Positions 56,159 to 64,000 of a DNA stretch of 64,000 nt are shown one piece after another; within the stretch, counting starts at the first letter, position 1, and each line of letters begins with the position of its first letter. The notes below the pieces were generated by a model, which was not told the DNA's origin, ran no database searches, and worked only from the letters and a program-made list of their open reading frames with translations. A program made the translations under genes and the position numbers. Origin of the DNA: Corynebacterium curieae. GTDB taxonomy: Bacteria; Actinomycetota; Actinomycetes; Mycobacteriales; Mycobacteriaceae. The stretch spans positions 186,001 through 250,000 of the forward strand of contig NZ_JAKMUU010000004.1 of assembly GCF_027570035.1 (NCBI RefSeq). Direction: 5' to 3'.

Positions 56159-58732
56159 CTAGTTCAGCGTCAGCGCCTCTGCGGTGAGAATATCGCGATA
56201 AAACAGCTGCGGGGCGAGTGAGACGGCCTCGGCAAGCTGCGGGAGGGCGTCGTCAAGCGTGGCGGCGAAAGCAGGGTCAGCCAGCTTCCCATTGGCCACG
56301 CCGCGTGCCGTGATGGCGAAGACATAGGAAATAAACGGTATCCACGCGGAATCGCCGAACTCCGCATTGCCATCGCCAAAGGCATCAAGCGCGAGCAGGG
56401 TGTGCAGGACGGACTTATCGACGCCCAACTGTTGCAGCGTTACCCGCAGCTGCATGGCGGTGCTGCGCAGCTTGGAGATGGTGCCTAGGCGGGTGAGGGC
56501 AAGGTCGTTGGCAAAGCACTCACGTAGCGCGGCAATGCGGTGGGCATCATCGCAGAGCTGATCACTTTCCGTCGACGGCGTGGGAGCTTCGCCCGTGGCG
56601 CTCATCAGCAGCATCGGGCGGGTGACATCATCGACCCCAGTGGACGGCACGCGCGCAAGCGAGGCGGAGCCGTGTGCTTCGACGTAGTCATGGGCGGCAT
56701 CGGCAAGCGCGGCTAGTAGCGAGGAAGGCTCACTGGCTGGTTCTTCGCCGCGGAAGCTGCGGGAGACCAATCCGGTGCGGACAAAGGCGCGCATGCGCTG
56801 GCCCGGCTCAAAATCCGCGGCCATGAGTGCATCCATGCTGGCGCGCGGGTCGGCCTCAATATCCTTGATGAGTGCCTCAAAGGTCTCCTTGGTCTTCGGC
56901 GCAAGGCGGCGCATGGCCGCGTAGGTGGGCCACATTCCCTCAGAGTTTTCGGTCTCACCGTCTTGGAAGATGATGAGTGCGCTGGCCGGCGGATACTGCG
57001 GTGCGGCCAAGTCGCTGGCCGGCTCATCCTCGCGGAAGTCCACGATGAGATGGCCGGCGTCCAGCAGCTCCTCGGGCAGTTCAAAGCCGTCCTCAGTGGG
57101 CTCCAGCGGCAGCGGCTCGCCCGCGGGATTGCCCAGTGGCCAAGCCCAAGCCAGCAGCTCTACCTCTTCCTCGTGCGGCTGCTCGGGGACGAGGATGCCG
57201 GCCTCAATGGTCGCGCGGGAAACCAACGGTGCCTTGCGCACGGTGGCGATGGCGGCATAGATGAGGTCGCTAGCCGCAGTGGCCTCATACTCCATGACGC
57301 GACGCTCTACGCTGCGCTTTTGGTGCGCTGCGCGCTCCTTCTCCGGCAGGCCCTTTAGGTACTCCTCATAGGACAGCGTGGACCACAGGAGGTAAAGCTC
57401 CAGCGAGGTCTTTTTTGTCAGCGCAGACTTCAGCGCGCGGTTTGGTACCGATAGGCTGGTGGCTGCTTCCGTGGAGCCATTCGCGGTGACAAGGTCTCTA
57501 ATCTTTTGGTTCTTATCAATAACCACGAACTTCGCCAGTGGAAGCGGCTCTGGCGAGTGGATTGTGAAAAGTGCATCGGCATCGAGCTGGTCTGCCAGAA
57601 TGACCTGTTTATCCAGATAATCCACGGGTTCGGCCGCGGTACGCTTGACGCGGGTACGAATCGTCGCCGGTTCCACCTGGAAGGTCAGCTCATAGCCAGC
57701 CTCGCTGCCGATGGTCTCTTCGCGCACGCTCTCATCCTCACCAAAGACGCGCTGGCCCTTTTCCATCTGGATGGACTTGCCCGGTGCAGAAGCCAAGGCA
57801 TAGCTAAACGGCGAAAGGTTGCCCAGGGCGTCGATAAAGCGGAAATTAGTGCCGCGCGGACCCTCGTTCTTCGCGCGCATGTGCAGTGATTCTGCGAAGT
57901 TGAGGTACTGGATATCCACCAGTTCCTCGTCCTTGTACAAGGTGAAGCGGTAGCGCCCTACCCAGGGATCTTCAAAGGTGTCTGCTGGGAGCACCTCATG
58001 AATGCCCTCCGGTAGCTCGTCCTCCAGCACGGCCTCCTCTTCCCCACCAATAGGGACGTAGGTCAGCTCCATGCTGAGTTCGGTATTGGCGATGACCCGC
58101 GGCGACTGGGTATAGACCAGCTCGCCATCCAGCCCGTGGGCATTGGGCAGAGACTTGACGGCCATATCCCAGGCAAAGTCGGGGCTGCCGGAGACCTTGA
58201 TAGTGGCAGGCTCCTGGCGCGGAACCTCCACGGTGAAAGACTGGCTCACCTCTAGCGGGAGGATGGACCAACCTTCCCACGCGCCGTGCGGGCGAGCTTC
58301 ACCAGCTTTAGCCTTGGCGATTTCGGTACCAGTGGGGGCGATGAAGGTATACGAGCCCTTAGATACCGCTGCGGTGGTATCGACCGGCAGATGGGTGGAA
58401 TCCAGCAGCAGGCCGCCATTGGCCACGCCGGCAAACTCCAAGGTGTGCTCCTCAAAGGAGACACTGAGGTGGCTGAAGGGGCTCGGCATGCTGATCCACA
58501 GCCCGGGCTCCTCGCCCTCCACATAGTAGAATTTGCGGGTGTCTTCGCTACCATCGAGCAGCTGAGAAGACACGGTCCACTGGGGATCTTCTGGCTCATA
58601 ACCTGCGGTTACGGCTGGCAGGTACAGCTCCAGAGTGTGGGTAGCTGGGGAGAGGCGCAGGTGCGGAATCCCCTGAAATACCGCTGCGTCTGCAAAAGAT
58701 GAAAGCTGACTGCGAAACTTCTCCTGGCTCAT
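56159..58732 (-). CDS. Large unrecognised protein, 857 residues
   Basis: I do not recognise the family. The protein is strongly acidic and soluble, with no signal peptide, membrane segment, P-loop or zinc motif visible. Residues 1-430 look rich in beta strands with repeated hydrophobic-hydrophilic alternation; residues 450-520 are charged helix (KGLPEKERAAHQKRSVERRVMEYE), and 620-857 is predicted mostly helical. The start is ATG at 58730-58732. It sits between leuS (divergent) and the MOSC gene (same strand, one base after its stop). Codon usage and composition look like the neighbours. The gap 58733-58904 holds one hairpin (58801-58819). Confidence 0.75.
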   Translation of the reverse strand: MSQEKFRSQLSSFADAAVFQGIPHLRLSPATHTLELYLPAVTAGYEPEDPQWTVSSQLLDGSEDTRKFYYVEGEEPGLWISMPSPFSHLSVSFEEHTLEFAGVANGGLLLDSTHLPVDTTAAVSKGSYTFIAPTGTEIAKAKAGEARPHGAWEGWSILPLEVSQSFTVEVPRQEPATIKVSGSPDFAWDMAVKSLPNAHGLDGELVYTQSPRVIANTELSMELTYVPIGGEEEAVLEDELPEGIHEVLPADTFEDPWVGRYRFTLYKDEELVDIQYLNFAESLHMRAKNEGPRGTNFRFIDALGNLSPFSYALASAPGKSIQMEKGQRVFGEDESVREETIGSEAGYELTFQVEPATIRTRVKRTAAEPVDYLDKQVILADQLDADALFTIHSPEPLPLAKFVVIDKNQKIRDLVTANGSTEAATSLSVPNRALKSALTKKTSLELYLLWSTLSYEEYLKGLPEKERAAHQKRSVERRVMEYEATAASDLIYAAIATVRKAPLVSRATIEAGILVPEQPHEEEVELLAWAWPLGNPAGEPLPLEPTEDGFELPEELLDAGHLIVDFREDEPASDLAAPQYPPASALIIFQDGETENSEGMWPTYAAMRRLAPKTKETFEALIKDIEADPRASMDALMAADFEPGQRMRAFVRTGLVSRSFRGEEPASEPSSLLAALADAAHDYVEAHGSASLARVPSTGVDDVTRPMLLMSATGEAPTPSTESDQLCDDAHRIAALRECFANDLALTRLGTISKLRSTAMQLRVTLQQLGVDKSVLHTLLALDAFGDGNAEFGDSAWIPFISYVFAITARGVANGKLADPAFAATLDDALPQLAEAVSLAPQLFYRDILTAEALTLN

Positions 58733-58800
58733 TTACCCCAGCCTAGATCATTTTCATGCAGATCTGCATTTTGGCTGCGAGCGGGGGAAATGACTCCAAA

Positions 58801-58819
58801 AGCCGGAGCTCTTCCGGCT
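58801..58819. other. Hairpin in the divergent 857-residue gene/leuS region
   Basis: AGCCGGA (58801-58807) and TCCGGCT (58813-58819) pair. The plus-strand side is followed by AAAAAA and the minus-strand side by TTTTGG. It could be an attenuator for the minus-strand gene or simply an operator; nothing decides this. Confidence 0.3.
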
Positions 58820-58904
58820 AAAAAATAGGTGCGCTTGTGAAGGGGAACGCGGAAAGCATAGGGAACTACCCCGCGCAGGGATGCGGCTATTACACTGTGT
58901 GACT

Positions 58905-61751
58905 ATGACTACCCAGAGCGATTCCACTTCGTACCGCTATACCCCGGAGCTGGCGAACCAGATCGAGAAGACCTGGCAGCAGTACTGGAAAGACAATGGC
59001 ACCTTTAATGCCCCGAATCCGGTAGGCGAGCTCGCCACCAGTGAGGGCGAGCTGCCTAAGGAAAAGCTCAATGTGCAGGATATGTTCCCTTACCCGTCCG
59101 GTGCGGGCCTGCACGTGGGACACCCCCTAGGTTATATCGCTACCGATACCTATGCCCGCTATAACCGTATGCTGGGCAAGAACGTGCTGCACACCTTGGG
59201 CTACGATGCCTTTGGCTTGCCAGCCGAGCAGTACGCCATTCAGACCGGTACCCACCCACGCACCACCACTGAAGCAAATATTGAAAACATGCGCCGCCAG
59301 CTGGGGATGTTGGGCTTGGGGCACGATCCGCGCCGCTCCGTGGAATCCACCGACCCGGAATTTTTCAAGTGGACCCAATGGATTTTCCTGCAGATTTATA
59401 ACTCTTGGTTCGATGAGGAGCAGCAAAAGGCGCGCCCAATTGCGGAGCTCATCAAAGAGCTGGAGGCCAATAAGCGCACCACCAAGGACGGCCGCTATTA
59501 CGAGGTCCTTACCGAAGAGGAAAAGGCCGCGGCTATCGATGAGTTCCGCTTGGTGTACCTGTCTAATTCCACGGTGAATTGGTGCCCAGGCTTGGGCACC
59601 GTGCTGGCAAACGAGGAGGTCACCGCGGAGGGCAAGTCCGAGCGCGGCAATTTCCCTGTCTTCCGCAAGAACTTGTCCCAATGGATGATGCGCATTACGG
59701 CCTATTCCGATCGCCTGCTCGATGATCTAGAGCTTTTGGATTGGCCGGAGAAGGTTAAGTCCATGCAGCGCAATTGGATTGGGCGTTCCCGAGGCGCAGA
59801 GGTCTCCTTCCCAGCTGAAGGCTACGAGATCGAGGTCTTCACTACCCGCCCGGATACCCTCTTCGGCGCCGAGTACGTGGTGCTGGCCCCAGAGCATGAG
59901 CTTGTCGACGCCCTCCTCTCCCCCATCCCCTATGACGATGACGTGGATGAGCGTTGGACCTACGGCCACGATGATCCGAAGGAGGCCGTGGAGTCCTACC
60001 GCACCGATATTGCCGCCAAGTCTGATCTAGAGCGCCAAGAAAATAAGGAAAAGACCGGTGTCTTCCTCGGCACCTATGCCACCAATCCAGTTTCCGGCAA
60101 GAAGGTGCCGATCTTCATCGCGGACTATGTGCTGACCGGCTACGGCACCGGTGCCATTATGGCCGTTCCAGCGCACGATACCCGTGACTACGAGTTTGCT
60201 AAGACCTTCGGCCTGCCCATCACGGAGGTTGTCTCTGGCGGAAACGTAGAGGAAGAAGCCTGGACCGAGGACGGCGCGCTGGTCAATTCCGCCAATGACA
60301 AGGGCCTAGACCTTAACGGTCTAAATAAGGCCGAGGCCATTGCCAAGGCCATCGAATGGCTGGAGAAGGATGGGTTCGGACGCGAAAAGGTGCAGTACAA
60401 GCTGCGCGATTGGCTCTTTGCCCGCCAGCGTTACTGGGGCGAGCCCTTCCCCATCGTCTATGACCAAGATGGCTTCGCTCACGCCCTGCCGGAATCCATG
60501 CTGCCGGTGGAGCTGCCGGAGGTAGAGGACTATAAGCCCGTGTCCTTCGATCCGGAGGATAAGGACACCGAGCCACAGCCACCACTGGCTAAGGTGCGTG
60601 ATTGGGTCGAGGTAGAGCTGGACCTTGGTGACGGCCCCCAGACCTACTTCCGGGATACCAATGTCATGCCGCAATGGGCGGGTTCTTCCTGGTACCAGTT
60701 GCGCTACATCGATCCCCGCAACGACAATGCATTCTGCGATTTAGAGAATGAGCGCTACTGGACCGGCCCACGCCCAGACCAGCATGGCCCGCAGGACCCT
60801 GGCGGCGTAGACCTGTACGTCGGCGGCGTCGAGCACGCCGTGCTGCACCTGCTCTACTCCCGCTTCTGGCATAAGGTGCTCTTTGACCTGGGCTTTGTCA
60901 GCTCTCAGGAGCCCTACCGCCGCCTGTACAACCAGGGTTATATTCAGGCCTATGCCTACACGGATTCCCGCGGTGTGTACGTGCCGGCCGCTGAAGTAGA
61001 AGAAAAAGATGGCAAGTTCTACTACAACGGCGAAGAGGTCAAGCAGGAGTACGGCAAGATGGGCAAGTCGCTCAAGAATGCCGTGGCCCCGGACGATATC
61101 TGCCGCGACTTCGGTGCCGATACCCTGCGCGTTTATGAGATGTCCATGGGCCCGCTGGATACCTCCCGCCCGTGGGCTACCAAGGACGTCGTAGGTTCCC
61201 AACGCTTCCTGCAGCGCCTGTGGCGCCTGGCCGTCAATGAGGATACCGGCGAGCTGGCTACTACCGACGCCGAATTGAGCGAGGACGATCTCAAACAGCT
61301 CCACCGCACCATTGCGGGCGTGCGCGATGATTACGAGAACCTGCGGCTGAATACCGTTGTGGCCAAGCTCATCGAGTACGTCAATTACCTGACTAAGACC
61401 TACCGCGCCCAGGCCCCGCGCGCCGCCATAGAGCCGATTGCACAGTTGGTCTCCCCCATCGCCCCGCACATCGCGGAGGAGCTGTGGCAGCGCTTTGGAC
61501 ATGACGAGACCATCACCTACCAGCCTTTCCCCACCTTTGAGGAAAAGTACCTGGTAGACGATGAGATCGAGGTGCCGGTGCAGATCAACGGCAAGGTAAA
61601 GGCCCGCATCAACGTAGCTGCTGATGCTGACCAGGATGCGGTCTTCGAGGTTGCCCTCGCCGATGCCAAGATTGCCGAGCTGACCAACGCTAAGAACGTA
61701 GTCAAGAAGATCTACGTCCCTGGCCGGATGGTCAACCTCGTGGTCAAGTAG
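58905..61751 (+). CDS. leuS: Leucyl-tRNA synthetase
   Basis: 948 residues. The class I signatures are HVGH (70-73, in [17 protein letters not shown]) and KMGKS (about 717-721); the CP1 editing domain contains [20 protein letters not shown] and [15 protein letters not shown]. It attaches leucine to tRNA-Leu and hydrolyses mischarged tRNA. The start is ATG at 58905: a TACACT hexamer (58891-58896) ends eight bases before it and no Shine-Dalgarno is present, so the mRNA is probably leaderless. Confidence 0.97.
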   Translation: MTTQSDSTSYRYTPELANQIEKTWQQYWKDNGTFNAPNPVGELATSEGELPKEKLNVQDMFPYPSGAGLHVGHPLGYIATDTYARYNRMLGKNVLHTLGYDAFGLPAEQYAIQTGTHPRTTTEANIENMRRQLGMLGLGHDPRRSVESTDPEFFKWTQWIFLQIYNSWFDEEQQKARPIAELIKELEANKRTTKDGRYYEVLTEEEKAAAIDEFRLVYLSNSTVNWCPGLGTVLANEEVTAEGKSERGNFPVFRKNLSQWMMRITAYSDRLLDDLELLDWPEKVKSMQRNWIGRSRGAEVSFPAEGYEIEVFTTRPDTLFGAEYVVLAPEHELVDALLSPIPYDDDVDERWTYGHDDPKEAVESYRTDIAAKSDLERQENKEKTGVFLGTYATNPVSGKKVPIFIADYVLTGYGTGAIMAVPAHDTRDYEFAKTFGLPITEVVSGGNVEEEAWTEDGALVNSANDKGLDLNGLNKAEAIAKAIEWLEKDGFGREKVQYKLRDWLFARQRYWGEPFPIVYDQDGFAHALPESMLPVELPEVEDYKPVSFDPEDKDTEPQPPLAKVRDWVEVELDLGDGPQTYFRDTNVMPQWAGSSWYQLRYIDPRNDNAFCDLENERYWTGPRPDQHGPQDPGGVDLYVGGVEHAVLHLLYSRFWHKVLFDLGFVSSQEPYRRLYNQGYIQAYAYTDSRGVYVPAAEVEEKDGKFYYNGEEVKQEYGKMGKSLKNAVAPDDICRDFGADTLRVYEMSMGPLDTSRPWATKDVVGSQRFLQRLWRLAVNEDTGELATTDAELSEDDLKQLHRTIAGVRDDYENLRLNTVVAKLIEYVNYLTKTYRAQAPRAAIEPIAQLVSPIAPHIAEELWQRFGHDETITYQPFPTFEEKYLVDDEIEVPVQINGKVKARINVAADADQDAVFEVALADAKIAELTNAKNVVKKIYVPGRMVNLVVK

Positions 61752-61760
61752 AGGGTAAAT

Positions 61761-62399
61761 CTAGTCCCAAAATTCCGTGGCGCACAGCGCAATGCCGTGC
61801 GCCCGGATTCCTTGGCCGACCTCCAGCTTTTCGTTCACAATCAGCGGTAGGCCGTCGAGGTCGCATACCCAAAACTCCCCCATGCCTAGCTCGTTGCTGT
61901 GCTTGGCGACGCCCCCAATAGTCCCCGCCACCTCCACCTGCGGGTTCAACATGCTGGGCTTTAAGTTCCGGTAAAAGCGTTCGGTAGCGGGCGAAGTGAA
62001 GGAAAACTCCTCTGGCTCCCCTACTTCGTAATTCAACGCCGCCACCGTCGGCCGCAATGTCCCCTCTAGCTTTTCTCCGCCGACCGGGTTGCCCGCCGGC
62101 AGCGCAAACGGTGCATCCGTAAGGGCCGCGAACCGCAAATCCCCCGTTTCTACAATGCCGATATAGGGCGTTGCCCGGTATATGGTCCCCGGCGTCTCTT
62201 CCCCACCGCGATACGAAGGAACAGCAGCCCATTCCCCTTCGTATTCCATCCCTGTGACCGCCATGCCGGACGGGTCCGCGTAGAAAATCACCCGATCGAA
62301 TCCTGGCGCATCCCACAGTTCGTGTTCTGTCGGCAGCTCCGCAATGAGTTCATCTATATCTAAAAAGTCGAATCCGCACGTGCCAAATAGCTTATCCAT
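61761..62399 (-). CDS. Hypothetical protein
   Basis: 212 residues, acidic and soluble, without recognisable motifs or export signal; family not recognised. It begins MDKLFGTCGFDFLDIDELIAELP and ends IALCATEFWD. It converges on leuS with nine bases between the stops and no terminator there. Confidence 0.6.
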   Translation of the reverse strand: MDKLFGTCGFDFLDIDELIAELPTEHELWDAPGFDRVIFYADPSGMAVTGMEYEGEWAAVPSYRGGEETPGTIYRATPYIGIVETGDLRFAALTDAPFALPAGNPVGGEKLEGTLRPTVAALNYEVGEPEEFSFTSPATERFYRNLKPSMLNPQVEVAGTIGGVAKHSNELGMGEFWVCDLDGLPLIVNEKLEVGQGIRAHGIALCATEFWD

Positions 62400-62729
62400 G
62401 ACCGCAATTCTAAACGCTTCGCTCCATTTGGCCGGTCGCGCTTAGTGCCCTTGCGGGCCAACTTTAATCGGCAAACCTCATCACCCATTCAATTTCTAAC
62501 CTAAGACTATCCCGTTCTACATAGTGGAATATCTCTAGAGATAGCTATACAAAAGGAAACAAAATATGTTTTCTAGCCAAATATGTTGGCTGATGAAATT
62601 GTTGTCTATGTATACCCACCCCGCAGGGAAGTAGTAGGAGTTGTCATATCAACCCATATGGCAACGATGAGTTGCTAGATCAACCTTGCTGTATAAACTG
62701 TTAAATACAACCGACTCTAGGAGGACGCG
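62400..62729. promoter_or_regulatory. Promoter region of the second MarR gene with repeated GTTG-N6-CAAC sites
   Basis: 330 AT-rich bases. GTTGTCATATCAAC (62640-62653) and GTTGCTAGATCAAC (62671-62684) share 11 of 14 positions and lie 31 bases apart; a partial third, GTTAAATACAAC, is at 62700-62711. TTGCTA (62672-62677) and TAAACT (62694-62699) are spaced 16 bases apart as a possible promoter, so the second site overlaps the -35. This suits autorepression by the MarR protein. Confidence 0.55.
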
Positions 62730-63188
62730 ATGCGCTTGGAGCAGAGTGCAGCATGGGGCGACTTTGTCGCCATGCAAGAGGCGTTGCATGCGCGGCTGTC
62801 TGGACAGCTCCAGAGCGGCTCTAACCTGAGTGAAGCGGACTACGCGGTTTTGGCGGTGTTGCAGCGTCGTCGAAAAATTCATACGAGACCGCATGAATTG
62901 GCGGTGGAGCTCGGGTGGGAGAAGTCGCGATTGCATCGTCAGCTGTTGCGCATGGAGTCCCGAAAATTGGTTTCCAGGCGGGACGCGCCGGAGTTGGGAA
63001 CTCGAGCTATTGAAGTCACAGTGACGGAAAAGGGAAGTGCCGCTTTCAGTGCAGCCATCGCGCGCCATACCGCCGCAGTCGATGAAATAGTAGTGGGCAC
63101 CCTTAGTGACGAGGACCTACATACTTTGGGCAGGATCTCCCGTAAATTGTTGAGAGGGGTTGCTAAAAGCGGGGCTTCGGAAAGCTAG
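62730..63188 (+). CDS. MarR family transcriptional regulator
   Basis: 152 residues. Winged helix: LSEADYAVLAVLQRR, recognition helix in HELAVELGWEKSRLHRQLLRMESRKLV, and wing RRDAPELGTRAIEVTVT. A GGAGG sequence precedes the ATG at 62730. Likely autoregulated through the GTTG-N6-CAAC sites upstream. It diverges from the hypothetical gene at 61761-62399 and converges on the YhdH-type gene. Its ligand is unknown. Confidence 0.9.
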   Translation: MRLEQSAAWGDFVAMQEALHARLSGQLQSGSNLSEADYAVLAVLQRRRKIHTRPHELAVELGWEKSRLHRQLLRMESRKLVSRRDAPELGTRAIEVTVTEKGSAAFSAAIARHTAAVDEIVVGTLSDEDLHTLGRISRKLLRGVAKSGASES

Positions 63189-63210
63189 CTGTCCGCGCTG
63201 ACCGGTGCAT

Positions 63211-63246
63211 GTAAAAAGGCACCCGCCATAACAGCAGGTGCCTTAC
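63211..63246 (-). terminator. Rho-independent terminator of the YhdH-type gene
   Basis: Stem AAGGCACC (63216-63223) / GGTGCCTT (63237-63244) with a minus-strand TTTTTAC tail. It may serve the convergent MarR gene as well. Confidence 0.82.
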
Positions 63247-63265
63247 AAGATTGGCTAGGCGGGAT

Positions 63266-64000
63266 CTAGGAAATCTTAAGAACGGTGCGTCCGTGGTGGG
63301 TGCCCTCGAGGAGGGACTTGGATTCTTCGACGACGTCCGACAATGGAATCGTATTGGTCAGGGACTCAAGGATGGACCGGTCCAGCTTGCGTGCGAGCAG
63401 TTGCCAAGCGTTCTGGCGGTAGTGCAATGGGGCGTCTACAGAGTTGACGCCGGCAAGGTGTACGTTGCGCAGAATGAACGGCAAGACGGTGGTGGGCAGG
63501 TCTGGACCGGCGGCCATACCGGTAGAGGCGACGGTGCCGCCCCACACAGTGCGGGCCAATACATTTGCCAAGACGTGGGAGCCGGAGGTATCAACCGCAC
63601 CGGCATACGTTGCCTTCTGCAGGGGCTTTCCGGCCTCAGCAAATTCGGCGCGGTCCACAATGGTATGGGCACCAAGCTCGTGGAGGTACTGGGAATAGTC
63701 ATCCGGGCGGCCGGTCATCGCGTGAACCTCGTAACCGGCATTGGACAGCAGATTCACGGCGATGGAGCCCACGCCACCGGTGGCGCCGGTGACCAGGACG
63801 GGGCCATCGGGAAGTCCGCGCAGGGAGTTAACACACAGGGCGGCTGTGTAACCTGCGGTTCCCACGGCGGCCGCCTGTTCTGCGGTGAAGTCTGCTGGCA
63901 GCGCGACGGTCGCCTGGGAATTCACACACTGCTTTGGGGTGTAGCCACCGTGGCGAAACTCGCCTAGGCCATCACCGAAGGAAGCTACTAGGGTGCCAAC
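63266..64000 (-). CDS. YhdH/AcuI-type quinone oxidoreductase (5' end outside the window)
   Basis: The visible 244 codons are the C-terminal part of a zinc-independent medium-chain dehydrogenase. The cofactor motif reads VLVTGATGGVGSIAV, preceded by AAAVGTAGYTAALCV, and the tail KSLLEGTHHGRTVLKIS is typical. YhdH/AcuI members reduce acrylyl-CoA with NADPH. The frame stays open to base 64000 through SFGDGLGEFRHGGYTP, so the gene is cut by the window edge; the GTG at 63923-63925 is an internal codon, not the start. Confidence 0.9.
   Translation of the reverse strand, partial: VGTLVASFGDGLGEFRHGGYTPKQCVNSQATVALPADFTAEQAAAVGTAGYTAALCVNSLRGLPDGPVLVTGATGGVGSIAVNLLSNAGYEVHAMTGRPDDYSQYLHELGAHTIVDRAEFAEAGKPLQKATYAGAVDTSGSHVLANVLARTVWGGTVASTGMAAGPDLPTTVLPFILRNVHLAGVNSVDAPLHYRQNAWQLLARKLDRSILESLTNTIPLSDVVEESKSLLEGTHHGRTVLKIS

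Overview
The window is chromosomal DNA around the replication origin of a Corynebacterium. The gene order rpmH-rnpA-yidD-yidC-rsmG-parA-parB on one side of dnaA, and dnaN-recF-dciA-gyrB-gyrA on the other, is the usual actinobacterial origin layout. The order cwlM-trxC-trxB-sigM-murJ-DUF6049-Nudix/pcnA matches Mycobacterium. The brnFE pair, a trp operon near parAB and several leaderless promoters point to Corynebacterium. The species cannot be fixed from the sequence alone.

Layout. 1-5.3 kb is a small accessory region: an orphan SMI1/KNR4 protein, a GNAT enzyme, a secreted polysaccharide deacetylase, an alkyladenine glycosylase, a MarR regulator, a YjbR protein, three tRNA genes (Ala, Ala, Ile) and two copies of a 60-bp palindromic repeat. 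5.4-13.4 kb holds DUF3566, gyrA and gyrB, with a plus-strand island between the gyrase genes (an RHH/Doc-like pair, a secreted protein, a DUF6918-like protein and an MFS exporter). 13.6-19.6 kb is dciA-recF-dnaN-oriC-dnaA. 19.6-24.5 kb is the ribosome, membrane-insertion and segregation operon. 24.5-27.6 kb is cwlM-trx-sigM. 27.7-37.5 kb has pepN, a YceI protein, murJ, DUF6049 and a Nudix gene. 37.5-40.6 kb has pcnA, a YqgE protein and brnFE. 41-45 kb has small transport and secreted genes. 45-51.9 kb is the complete trp operon, trpL-E-G-D-CF-B-A, with a visible attenuator. 52-64 kb has a succinate-semialdehyde-type dehydrogenase, an MFS transporter, a MOSC protein, a large unrecognised protein, leuS, a hypothetical protein, a MarR regulator and a truncated YhdH-type reductase.

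The strongest system-level signal is chromosome segregation. Seven exact copies of the 14-bp ParB site GTTTCACGTGAAAC lie between 41.99 and 53.15 kb, 18-31 kb from parAB. Five are inside genes (trpA, trpB, trpCF, trpE and the dehydrogenase gene), and all five are read in the same frame, giving Val-Ser-Arg-Glu-Thr. The dnaA-dnaN gap carries a run of TAG/TAA trinucleotides next to two DnaA-box-like motifs, in the geometry of a bacterial basal unwinding element. The most novel single gene is an 857-residue protein at 56159-58732 that fits no family I recognise.

Most housekeeping calls are secure. Start sites were moved from the longest ORF wherever a ribosome binding site, a -10 hexamer or an overlap decided the matter.
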